A program made the translations under genes and the position numbers. 17,594 bases of DNA from Nitriliruptoraceae bacterium (lineage in GTDB: Bacteria; Actinomycetota; Nitriliruptoria; Nitriliruptorales; Nitriliruptoraceae): positions 1 to 17,594 of the forward strand of contig SLDB01000255.1 of the NCBI GenBank assembly GCA_007125475.1, read 5' to 3'. This document shows positions 9,256 through 16,645 of the stretch, piece after piece (the first letter of the stretch is position 1; the number at the start of each line of letters is the position of its first letter). The notes beneath the pieces are model-generated. The model was not told the DNA's origin and searched no databases. It saw only the letters and a program-made list of their open reading frames with translations.

Positions 9256-10545
9256 ATGGGAAGGCGTGCTCGGAACACGGGTAGGATCGCCTTCGCCAGT
9301 GGGAGTGTCGACATCGCGGATTCGTACCGCTCGGAACGCCGGGTGTGGTCACACCGATGGCCGCTGGTCGTCGTCCCGGCGCTGGTCGTCGCCGCCGCCG
9401 TGGCGCTGTGGCTGGCCGGCCCTCTGCAGCCCGACAGGGGAGCCGACGAGCCGGCCGACGCCGCGTTCCCCCAGCGCGAACCGCGGCTCGTGCCGACAGC
9501 CGGTCGGGACGCGGCGTCGTTCGGTGTCCACCACGACTGGGGGGAGGCGACGCCGACCGGTGTCGCGGCGCGCTTCGGGGACACGCCCGTGTTCTTCGGG
9601 CTCTTCGTGCACTTCCCGTTCGAAGACGCCGACTACGCCTTGCTGGATCGTGCGGCAGCGGAGCTGGTCGAGGCCGACGCGGCGCTGCCGCTCACGGTCG
9701 AGCCGCACGAGGGATTGGACACGGTCACCGACGGCGCGCTCGACGAGCTCACCTCGTGGCTGGAGACCTGGAACTCACGTGGGCTGCCGGTGCTGGTCCG
9801 GTTCGCCCACGAGATGAACGGCGGGTGGTACGCGTGGGGGCAGCGCCCCGAGGAGTACGTGGTGGCGTTTCGGCGCGCCGCCGAGGCGGTTCGCGCCGCA
9901 CCCACCAGCGAGATCATGTGGGCACCCAACGAAGGCGGTGGCTACCCGTTCCCCGGCGGCGACTACAACGCCGTGCCGGGGGATCCGGGCTTCGATCTGC
10001 TCGACACCGACGGCGACGGGGAGCTCACCCAGTCCGACGATCCCTACGCGCCGTACTACCCCGGGGACGATTACGTCGACCGGGTCGGGCTGACTGTCTA
10101 CCACTTCGGTGAGGCCTGGCCCTGGGGCGACAACGTCGTCCCGGAGGACGGCAAGTTCCTGGACAAGATCCTCGGGACCTATGACGGCACCGAAGGCGAC
10201 CAGAAGGCCGTGCCGGACTTCCACGCCGAATACGCCCGGGACCGTGACCTGCCGATGATGGTCGCCGAGACCTCGTCGCTCTACAACGTCGACCGCGAGG
10301 GTCCCGACGGCGGGGAGCTGGCGATCAAGTCGGCGTGGCTCGAGCAGATCTTCGCCGACGACCTGCTCGACGAGCTGCCCGCCCTCGACGCGCTGGTCTG
10401 GTTTGCGGTGCGCAAGCCCGAGTCGGAGATCGACGACGAGCTCATCTCGTGGGGGCTGACCCACGACGACGAGATCCTCGAGGCCTTCCACGATGCCGTG
10501 CCGGCCTGGCTGCGTTTCGTCGACGGCCGGGGTGGACCGGCCTGA
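9256..10545 (+). CDS. Membrane-anchored GH26 glycoside hydrolase with EF-hand-like loop
   Basis: This is a retaining endo-glycanase of family GH26, which includes beta-mannanases, lichenases and beta-1,3-xylanases; the substrate is not predictable here. Counting from the ATG at 9256 it has 429 residues. One hydrophobic segment (about 36-55) forms a signal anchor. The catalytic domain follows, with the hallmark RFAHEMNGGW (acid/base E186) and a candidate nucleophile E338 in MVAETSS. Between them, residues 250-261 (DTDGDGELTQSD) fit an EF-hand or dockerin-type calcium loop, with acidic residues at positions 1, 3, 5 and 12, Gly at 6 and Leu at 8. The start is uncertain: GTG 9106 is the longest option and GTG 9343 would begin just before the hydrophobic segment; none has a strong ribosome-binding site. 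It is one of three GH26 genes here and lies 152 bases before the SLH-bearing one. Confidence 0.85.
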   Translation: MGRRARNTGRIAFASGSVDIADSYRSERRVWSHRWPLVVVPALVVAAAVALWLAGPLQPDRGADEPADAAFPQREPRLVPTAGRDAASFGVHHDWGEATPTGVAARFGDTPVFFGLFVHFPFEDADYALLDRAAAELVEADAALPLTVEPHEGLDTVTDGALDELTSWLETWNSRGLPVLVRFAHEMNGGWYAWGQRPEEYVVAFRRAAEAVRAAPTSEIMWAPNEGGGYPFPGGDYNAVPGDPGFDLLDTDGDGELTQSDDPYAPYYPGDDYVDRVGLTVYHFGEAWPWGDNVVPEDGKFLDKILGTYDGTEGDQKAVPDFHAEYARDRDLPMMVAETSSLYNVDREGPDGGELAIKSAWLEQIFADDLLDELPALDALVWFAVRKPESEIDDELISWGLTHDDEILEAFHDAVPAWLRFVDGRGGPA

Positions 10546-10564
10546 TCCACGCGCTGGTATTGTT

Positions 10565-10627
10565 CGGACCTTCCGTGCCCGGAAACGTCCGGCAGCCGCG
10601 CAACCGCGGGGCGAGGACGTTGCGGCG
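10565..10627 (+). other. Two consecutive hairpins in the GH26-GH26 gap
   Basis: The first hairpin (10565-10591) has stems CGGAC/GTCCG and TTCCG/CGGAA around a TGCC loop. The second (about 10596-10627) pairs GCAAC (10600-10604) with GTTGC (10619-10623) and is extended by flanking GC pairs. Neither has a T-tract. They could end transcription of the upstream GH26 gene or form a structured leader of the SLH gene. The sequence does not fit the GEMM c-di-GMP riboswitch consensus, which I checked because of the c-di-GMP genes nearby. Confidence 0.35.
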
Positions 10628-10697
10628 GCATCCGGAACCTCAGCTCGGCGTCGTCAGCTGCCGATGCCAGAAGTGACGCCTCACCTGTGGAGCTGCT

Positions 10698-12332
10698 GTG
10701 TCGATCGTTCGTCGGGCCCGATCGTCGGGGCGTCGCACGATCCTGCTCGTGGTGCTGGCCGCCCTACTGGTGGCACCGGTTGCCGCTCCCGCAGCCGGCG
10801 GTTCACCATCCGCCCTGGACTGCGACGCCTCATCCGGGGTGGTCCCGTTCGACGACGTGAACGGCAACGTCCACGCCCCGTCGATCGTGTGCCTGGCGGC
10901 CTGGGGTGTCGCCAGCGGCTACCACGACGGGACCTACCGGCCGGAGCGGGCGGTCTCGCGGGCCCAACTGGCCACGTTCCTGCACCGGCTCCTGGAGGCG
11001 CTCGACAACACCGTTCCCCCCGGCCCGTCGGGCTTCACCGACGTCGCGCCCGGTGACACCCACGCCGAGAGCATCGACGCGCTCGCGGCCGCCGACATCG
11101 TCCGGGGTCAGACGTCGACGACGTTCGGTACCAACGCGGCGGTGACCCGCGGCCAGCTCGCCTCGATCATCAGCCGGACCCACGAGCAGGTCTTCGGGGC
11201 CACCCTGCCTCACGACTCGACAGTGAGCTTCGCCGACATCGCGGGCTCGGTCCACGAGACCGGCATCATCCGGCTGGCCTCCGCCGAGGTGGTGACCGGC
11301 CACACCGACGGGACGTTCGGACCGGAGCAGCAGGTCACGCGCGCCCAGATGGCCGCGTTCCTCGGACGCTACACCGCCCTGCTGGTCGCCGACGGCTTCG
11401 CCGAGGCCCCGGAACCCGACGGGTTGGGCGCCTGGGAGACCCCGACGACGTCCGCGTGGCCTCTGGGTGCGCAGCGTCACTTCGGCGTGGCGACGTGGGG
11501 CAACGGTTGGAACGCCGGCGAGTTCGAGGACGTCGCCGATGTCGCCGGGTACAGCCCGACCGTGGTGGTCCACTACCTCGGCTTCGACCACGAGCTGTCC
11601 ACGCGACAGCTCGAGACGGTCAGCGCGGCGGGCGCGACCACGCTGGTGACCTGGGAGCCCTACGACTGGGATGCGGGCACCGTCGAACAGCCGCGGTTCC
11701 AGCTGCGCCGGATCATCGACGGCGAGTTCGATGTCTACCTGCACCGTACCGCCGAGACACTGAAGGACTTCGGCGGGCCGGTGATGCTGCGCTTCGCCCA
11801 CGAGATGAACGGCGACTGGTATCCGTGGTCCGAGCAGGTCAACGACAACCGCCCGGGCGAGTACGTGGCGGCGTGGCGCCACGTCCACGACCTGTTCGCG
11901 CGGGCGGGCGTCGACAACGTCAGCTGGGTCTGGAGCCCCAACGTCGAGTACGCGGGTTCTCAGCCGCTGGCCGAGGTGTACCCGGGCGGTGACTACGTCG
12001 ATGCCGTCGCCGTCGACGGCTACAACTGGGGGACGGCCGAACCGTGGTCCTCCTGGCAGTCACCCGCCGAGGTCTTCGACTCGACGTTCCGGGCCGTGCG
12101 GCGACTCGCCCCGGACAAGCCGTTGATGATCGGTGAGACGGGCTCCGCCGAGGCCGGCGGGGACAAGGGGCTGTGGATCTCGCGGCTGTTCACGTGGCTC
12201 GAGGCCAACCCGGACGTGCGCGCGCTGGTGTGGTTCAACCTGAACAAGGAGACGGACTGGCGCATCGAGTCGAGCCGGTCGGCCGCCGAGGCGTTCGCCG
12301 AGGGGCTCGACGCGTGGTCGCCGGCCTCGTGA
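10698..12332 (+). CDS. Secreted SLH-domain GH26 glycoside hydrolase
   Basis: This 544-residue exported enzyme is predicted to be held on the cell surface. A signal peptide (about 1-33: basic start, hydrophobic LLVVLAALLVAPVAAPA) is followed by three SLH repeats (about 49-100, 113-163 and 177-228), recognisable by FxDV/FADI starts, GYHDGTYRPE and GHTDGTFGPE turns, and RAQLATFL/RAQMAAFL ends. SLH repeats usually bind secondary cell-wall polymers. The GH26 domain (about 258-540) has RFAHEMNGDW with acid/base E369 and candidate nucleophile E480 in MIGETGS, then the conserved WFNLNKETDW strand. The GTG start is supported by GGAG five bases upstream. Its catalytic half resembles the minus-strand GH26 gene that converges on it more than the plus-strand one before it, since both share TWEP, GEYVAAW and YNWGT segments. 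It probably acts on a surface glycan. Confidence 0.88.
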   Translation: MSIVRRARSSGRRTILLVVLAALLVAPVAAPAAGGSPSALDCDASSGVVPFDDVNGNVHAPSIVCLAAWGVASGYHDGTYRPERAVSRAQLATFLHRLLEALDNTVPPGPSGFTDVAPGDTHAESIDALAAADIVRGQTSTTFGTNAAVTRGQLASIISRTHEQVFGATLPHDSTVSFADIAGSVHETGIIRLASAEVVTGHTDGTFGPEQQVTRAQMAAFLGRYTALLVADGFAEAPEPDGLGAWETPTTSAWPLGAQRHFGVATWGNGWNAGEFEDVADVAGYSPTVVVHYLGFDHELSTRQLETVSAAGATTLVTWEPYDWDAGTVEQPRFQLRRIIDGEFDVYLHRTAETLKDFGGPVMLRFAHEMNGDWYPWSEQVNDNRPGEYVAAWRHVHDLFARAGVDNVSWVWSPNVEYAGSQPLAEVYPGGDYVDAVAVDGYNWGTAEPWSSWQSPAEVFDSTFRAVRRLAPDKPLMIGETGSAEAGGDKGLWISRLFTWLEANPDVRALVWFNLNKETDWRIESSRSAAEAFAEGLDAWSPAS

Positions 12333-12339
12333 CAGGCGC

Positions 12340-13338
12340 TCAGTCGGCGCCCCGGGTCGCCGCGAAGCCGGTGACGAACGCCTCGACCGCGTCCGGGTCG
12401 TCGGTGAAGCGCCAGCGGCGCTGGGTGTCCATCTCGAAGTAGTTCACGAAGGCCAGCTCCCGTTCCAGTGCGTGGTCGAACATCTCGGCGATCCAGGCCG
12501 CACGGTCACCACCCATGGTCGACGAGCCGGTCTCGGCGACGCCCAGCGGCTGGCCGGCGAAGGTGCCGATGTGCTCGAGGGTCCCGTCGACGAGGTCCGG
12601 GAAGCTACGCCAGCGCAAGTGGTCCTCACCGGTGCCGTTGGTGCCCCAGTTGTAGGCGGAGATCCCGATCCGGTCGACATGGTCGTCGCCGGGGTAGAGC
12701 GGTTCCAGGGGGGCCGATCCGGGGGACTCCTGGTTCGGCGCCCATTCCCAGAGCACGTTGGTCGCCCCGGCGGTCTCGAACACGTCCTGGACGTGGTGCC
12801 ACGCCGCCACGTACTCGCCGGTCCGGTTGTCGTTGACGCCGGCGCCCCACGGGTACCAGCCGCCGTTCATCTCGTGGGCGAAGCGCAGGATCACCGGCCC
12901 GCCGTACGATGCGATCTGGCCCGCCCAGCGTTCGATGTAGGGATCGTGGTCACCGTCGATGATGGTCCGCAGCGCGTACCCGGGCTGGTCGGCGCCGGCG
13001 GGGTCGCCGCTGGGCACCGCGGCCCACGGCTCCCAGGTGATCTTGGGGATGATCCCGCGGTCGGCCAGCTCGTCGGCGAGTGGCCGGTCGAACTGCGGCG
13101 AATCGCCCCACGCCTTGTAGACGTCCACGACGTCGGGGGTGACGCCAGTCCGCTCGACGAACCGGTCGACCTGGTCGAGGTCCTCCACCGCGATGCCGAC
13201 GGTGACCAGCGGCTCGGGTCCCGAACGTGGGGTGTCGATCCCGTTCAGCACGACGAGCGTGAGCAGCAGCGCGGCAGCCACCACCAGCGCACCGAGGACC
13301 CACCTGGTCCAGCGCACCCCGCCGTGCGATGACGTCAC
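12340..13338 (-). CDS. Membrane-anchored GH26 glycoside hydrolase, synthase-linked
   Basis: This 332-residue enzyme has one N-terminal hydrophobic anchor (about 12-32) and an extracytoplasmic GH26 domain from about 45. The hallmark RFAHEMNGGWYPWG gives acid/base E156, and AETGS gives candidate nucleophile E269; TWEP (101-104) and SAYNWGT (227-233) match the SLH-bearing homologue. The GTG start lies 28 bases after the stop of the BcsA-like synthase on the same strand, so the two are probably one operon; no clear ribosome-binding site precedes it and translation may be coupled. In classical cellulose operons a GH8 endoglucanase (BcsZ) holds the equivalent role, so I infer a polymer-trimming or release function. 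Its stop codon faces that of the plus-strand SLH gene across only 7 bases. Confidence 0.87.
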   Translation of the reverse strand: MTSSHGGVRWTRWVLGALVVAAALLLTLVVLNGIDTPRSGPEPLVTVGIAVEDLDQVDRFVERTGVTPDVVDVYKAWGDSPQFDRPLADELADRGIIPKITWEPWAAVPSGDPAGADQPGYALRTIIDGDHDPYIERWAGQIASYGGPVILRFAHEMNGGWYPWGAGVNDNRTGEYVAAWHHVQDVFETAGATNVLWEWAPNQESPGSAPLEPLYPGDDHVDRIGISAYNWGTNGTGEDHLRWRSFPDLVDGTLEHIGTFAGQPLGVAETGSSTMGGDRAAWIAEMFDHALERELAFVNYFEMDTQRRWRFTDDPDAVEAFVTGFAATRGAD

Positions 13339-13366
13339 CGCCGTCGCGGAAGATGACGGGTCGTGG

Positions 13367-15271
13367 TCAGGCCCTATGGATCAGCCCCTGTGCCAGACCG
13401 GCCAGCGTCGGTCCGTGTTCGTCGTCGATCTCGAGGCCCACGGTCGCGGAGCCGACCTGGGTTATCGCGGCGGTGGCCACGGTGCCGACGAGCCGCTCGA
13501 CGCCGTCGTCGAGGAGCAAGTCCACACGGACTTCGCCGGCCGCCACCAGGTCGTGGAGCTGGTGCTGGGCGATCTCGAGGCGTACCCCGGTGAGCGAGAG
13601 GTCCGTCACGGTCGCACGTTTCCCTTCGACATCCGCAGGGATGATGACCGGGTGCCGGTAGCTGCGACGTCGTTCTGGCGAGAAGCGTACAGATCGGATC
13701 CGTCGGATCGCCATGAGCAGCAGCAGTCCTCCGATGACCGCCCAGAAGGCCGCGCCGTGGGCGACGCCGGGGTGGGGGTAGGACATCCCCGCGACACCGG
13801 ACAGGCTGGCGACGTAGGGGCCGAACGAGACCAGGTAGAGCGACGAGAGGGCGACGAGCAGGTGCGGGACGCCCACCCGGCGCACGTGTCCGGCGGTCTG
13901 GCCCTTCGGGGTGACGTGGAACCTGACCTTCCTGCTGGTGAAGGCCTCGACCAGGGCGGAGAAGATCGTCTCCATGCGCACCAGCTCGAAGACCGTGTTC
14001 GAGACGGGACGGTGCTGGCCGCGACCGAGCAGGAACAGCGCGAGCTGCTGGAGCGTGAAGGCCACGGCGAACACCGCGATGAACAGCATCGGCGGGGCGA
14101 TGATCGGGGCGGTGCCGGTCAGCAGCACGATGGGAGGCAGCAGCAGCAGCCCGAACGTCCGCAGCGGGTCGAACCAGGCGAGCATCGTCGCCGCGTACGA
14201 GATGCGCTGGCCGATCGTCAGCGCCCGCTCGGTCAGCGGGGCTTCCTGGCGCCAGGTCTGCATCGCGCCGATGCACCAGCGCCGTCGTTGGAGCAGGTAC
14301 TCCTCGGCGGTGGGCGCGGCGAGCCCACGGGCGAGCACCTCGTTGTGGTAGACGCTCTCCCAGCCGGCACGGTGCAGCCGGATGGTGGTCTGGAAGTCCT
14401 CGGTGATCGATCCGGTCGCCACGCCGCCCACCGCGGCCAGCGCCGAAGTGCGCAGCACCGCGCCGGTGCCGCACCAGAACGCGCTCTCCCACCGGTTCTT
14501 GGCGGGCTGGATCACCCGGTAGAACAGTGACTGCTCCGTGGCCAAGACGTTCTTGCCGCGTTTATCGCCGCGACCGGTGATGTGCTCGAACGAGTCCTCG
14601 TTGTAGAAGTCCTGGGGTGTCTGGACGAGCGCGATCCGGGGGTCGGCGAGGTAGGGAAGCGTCCGGCGCAGGAAGTCGGGGCGTGGCACGTGGTCTGCGT
14701 CGAACGTCGCGACGAAGTCCGCGTCGATGATCCTGAGCGCGTTGTTGAGGTTGCCGGCCTTGGCGTCCCTGCCGTCGTGTCGGGCCAGGTAGTTGGCGCC
14801 CAGCCGTTCCGAGAGGCGTTCCACCTCGGGTCGAGCACCGTCGTCGAGCACCCACGTCTCGTGCGGCGTGTCGATCCGCAGCGCGCCGACGACGGCCGGC
14901 AGGATCACCTCCAGCGTCTCGTTGTAGGTGGTGATCAGCACGGCCACCTTCCCCTCGGGGAGCTCGCTGCCGGGCGTCAGCGGCTGCCTGGAGTCCCACA
15001 GCGAGAACGTGAACAGCGTGAGGCCCAGCACTGCGTAGGTCTCGAAGGCCCACAGCGACCACGACAGGACCGGAGCGTCCGGGTTGATCGTGTACATCGC
15101 GCGCCAGGTCAGGTACGTCACCCCGACGAGGATCGCGACGACCGCGACGGCACGGATCAGGCTGGTGTGGTCCGCCTGGGGTGGAGGTGGGCGATACGTG
15201 TGGGGGTCGTCATGCCCCGGCGGCGGATCGGATGTGCGGGCGCCGTCGTGGAACGCGGTGTGGTCGTTCAT
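13367..15271 (-). CDS. bcsA: BcsA-like GT2 polysaccharide synthase with PilZ domain
   Basis: This processive membrane glycosyltransferase should polymerise a beta-glycan from a nucleotide sugar and export it through its own channel. It has 634 residues. After a Pro-rich cytoplasmic tail, membrane helices lie at about 38-56 and 66-90. The GT2 domain carries the D,D,D,QxxRW set: D143/D144 (LDDG), DAD 191-193, TED 290-292 and QRRRW 328-332, plus KAGNLN 171-176. More helices follow (about 364-416 and 466-522), with the BcsA gating-loop motif FHVTPKG at 451-457 between them. The C-terminal PilZ domain has RxxxR (R535, R539) and DLSLTG (557-562), the c-di-GMP-binding motifs. The ATG at 15269-15271 is taken as start. 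Cellulose is the default product, but no bcsB lies nearby and a GH26 gene follows immediately, so a mannan or mixed-linkage glucan is possible. A diguanylate cyclase gene lies 124 bases upstream on the same strand. Confidence 0.9.
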   Translation of the reverse strand: MNDHTAFHDGARTSDPPPGHDDPHTYRPPPPQADHTSLIRAVAVVAILVGVTYLTWRAMYTINPDAPVLSWSLWAFETYAVLGLTLFTFSLWDSRQPLTPGSELPEGKVAVLITTYNETLEVILPAVVGALRIDTPHETWVLDDGARPEVERLSERLGANYLARHDGRDAKAGNLNNALRIIDADFVATFDADHVPRPDFLRRTLPYLADPRIALVQTPQDFYNEDSFEHITGRGDKRGKNVLATEQSLFYRVIQPAKNRWESAFWCGTGAVLRTSALAAVGGVATGSITEDFQTTIRLHRAGWESVYHNEVLARGLAAPTAEEYLLQRRRWCIGAMQTWRQEAPLTERALTIGQRISYAATMLAWFDPLRTFGLLLLPPIVLLTGTAPIIAPPMLFIAVFAVAFTLQQLALFLLGRGQHRPVSNTVFELVRMETIFSALVEAFTSRKVRFHVTPKGQTAGHVRRVGVPHLLVALSSLYLVSFGPYVASLSGVAGMSYPHPGVAHGAAFWAVIGGLLLLMAIRRIRSVRFSPERRRSYRHPVIIPADVEGKRATVTDLSLTGVRLEIAQHQLHDLVAAGEVRVDLLLDDGVERLVGTVATAAITQVGSATVGLEIDDEHGPTLAGLAQGLIHRA

Positions 15272-15395
15272 GCTCGTTGCCCCCGTGCCTCAGGCCTGGA
15301 TCTTGGATGGGTTCCACCTCTCCGACACGCTCTCGGCAGGGGCGGGCGTCACCGACGTGGATCGCTTCGAGCTCCGAACGAACAGCGGGAGACGA

Positions 15396-16442
15396 TCACG
15401 CCGGGGTGCGCCGATCGGGCTCCGGGGTGTTCCCGGACGATCTGACTGCTCGGTTGCGGGCCTTGGACGCATACAGATCGCGGTCGGCGGCGGCGTACAG
15501 ATCTGCGAGCGGCTGGCCGTCTTCCCACACGGCAACACCGGTCGAACACGCTGTGCCCTGCGGCATCACCTGCTCGAGCCGGTCCGCGACCGCACGTGCC
15601 TGGTCCGCGTCGGCCCCGGGGAGTACCGCGCAGAACTCGTCACCGCCGGTCCGGGACAGCTGGTCGCGGGCTCGCAGCTGCGGCTGCCACGCTCGGGTCG
15701 CTTCGATGAGCAGCTGGTCGCCAGCAGCGTGCCCGTGGGCGTTGTTGACCTGCCTGAACCCGTCGAGGTCGATGGCGATCAGCGCGAGCGCCTCACCGGT
15801 CCGGCGGACCGTCGCCATCGCGTGGCCGAGCGCGGTCTCGAACGAGCTGCGGTTGGCGACACCCGTCAGGGGGTCGGTGGTCGCCCGGTGACGCACCTCG
15901 GCGACCAGCCAGAGTGTGACCCACGCCAACGTCCCGCCGCCCAGAGCGAACACGAACGCCACCGCCAACGGCGGGAGCGGGGCATCGACCAGGCGCGAGG
16001 CAGCGATGGCGGTGGCCGCCGCCCACACCAGTACCGCAGTCGCGTGCTGCCAGCGCAGCACCAGTGCGGTGTAGACCGCCACGAAGGTGTAGAGCACGGC
16101 CGCCAGGGCGGAGGACCAACTGCCCGACCCGGCGACCACCGCGACGGCGATCAGCACCGTCCCGAGAAGACTGCAGACAACGCTCGCCACATAGGTGAAG
16201 ACGCGGCGCGCAAGCAACGCCGTCATCGCGACCACTACCCCTGTGGCCGCGAGGAGTAGCAGCACGGCCGTGTGCGCCCTCGGGTCGAGCGCGGCGACCG
16301 CGACCATCCCTGCACCTGCCAGGTAGAACACCGCCGCGGCCACCCCACGCTCGTGTGTGCCGTCAGAACCAGGATGGAACAGCGCAGAACCCGTTGGCAG
16401 CGATGTCAGGCGAAGGGAGGTCGCCACGCGGTCGCTTTCCAT
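15396..16442 (-). CDS. Membrane diguanylate cyclase (GGDEF)
   Basis: It makes c-di-GMP from two GTP at the membrane. Counting 348 residues from the ATG at 16442, about six hydrophobic helices (33-54, 57-75, 82-104, 109-129, 133-150, 157-181) form an N-terminal sensor region I cannot assign to a named family. The GGDEF domain follows: DPLTG at 190-194, an intact GGDEF active site at 266-270, and an RxxD inhibitory site (RARD, 257-260) exactly five residues before it, predicting product inhibition. A GTG at 16481 would add 13 residues, but ATG 16442 has GGAG four bases upstream, whereas the GTG has no ribosome site and sits within a palindrome-rich region that looks regulatory. The gene lies 124 bases upstream of the PilZ synthase in the same direction, which suggests that it supplies that enzyme's activator. 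Confidence 0.9.
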   Translation of the reverse strand: MESDRVATSLRLTSLPTGSALFHPGSDGTHERGVAAAVFYLAGAGMVAVAALDPRAHTAVLLLLAATGVVVAMTALLARRVFTYVASVVCSLLGTVLIAVAVVAGSGSWSSALAAVLYTFVAVYTALVLRWQHATAVLVWAAATAIAASRLVDAPLPPLAVAFVFALGGGTLAWVTLWLVAEVRHRATTDPLTGVANRSSFETALGHAMATVRRTGEALALIAIDLDGFRQVNNAHGHAAGDQLLIEATRAWQPQLRARDQLSRTGGDEFCAVLPGADADQARAVADRLEQVMPQGTACSTGVAVWEDGQPLADLYAAADRDLYASKARNRAVRSSGNTPEPDRRTPA

Positions 16443-16453
16443 CTCACTCCACA

Positions 16454-16489
16454 CGTTTCGCCCGGTGACCGGGCGTTTCACCCGGTGAA
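16454..16489 (-). promoter_or_regulatory. Tandem palindromic operator-like repeats before the cyclase gene
   Basis: Two 15-base copies, CGTTTCGCCCGGTGA (16454-16468) and CGTTTCACCCGGTGA (16474-16488), differ at one base and start exactly 20 bases apart, close to two helical turns. The second contains a perfect inverted repeat TTCACC-C-GGTGAA (16477-16489). The first overlaps another, CGCCCGG-TGA-CCGGGCG (16459-16475). A degenerate third site, TTCACCTGAA, is at 16505-16514. Their place 12-47 bases upstream of the preferred start suggests binding of a dimeric regulator, probably a repressor. No regulator gene is in the window. Confidence 0.5.
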
Positions 16490-16588
16490 TCGACCGATTC
16501 CGCCTTCACCTGAACCCGACGTGCGTTCACACCAGAACCAGACGCGAAGCCTTCTGACCCGCCCACTGCGCTTGGTCGAACGGCCCAA

Positions 16589-16606
16589 CGGCGGTTCAGA
16601 CCGCCG
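16589..16606. other. Hairpin in intergenic region
   Basis: A perfect 7-bp stem CGGCGGT/ACCGCCG closes a TCAG loop. No T-tract follows on either strand, so it is not a convincing intrinsic terminator. It sits in the gap of about 475 bases between the cyclase start (16442) and the stop of the CPVC membrane-protein gene (16918). The rest of that gap holds the operator-like repeats and the inverted-repeat element described separately. Confidence 0.3.
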
Positions 16607-16645
16607 CAGGGCGAAGGTCCCGAACCCGATCCACCAGACCCCGCG

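Noticed and set aside
10546..10697. Possible GEMM-type c-di-GMP riboswitch before the SLH-GH26 gene
   Set aside because: The conserved GCAAA and GACGCAAAGCC segments of that class are absent; only generic hairpins are present.
13139..14530. 463-codon plus-strand frame opposite the synthase and GH26 genes
   Set aside because: It is a shadow of two clearly coding minus-strand genes; the composition is Asp/Arg/Gly-rich and matches no family.
16560..16640. tRNA-like GGTTCGGGACC on the minus strand
   Set aside because: No cloverleaf, anticodon arm or acceptor stem can be formed around it.
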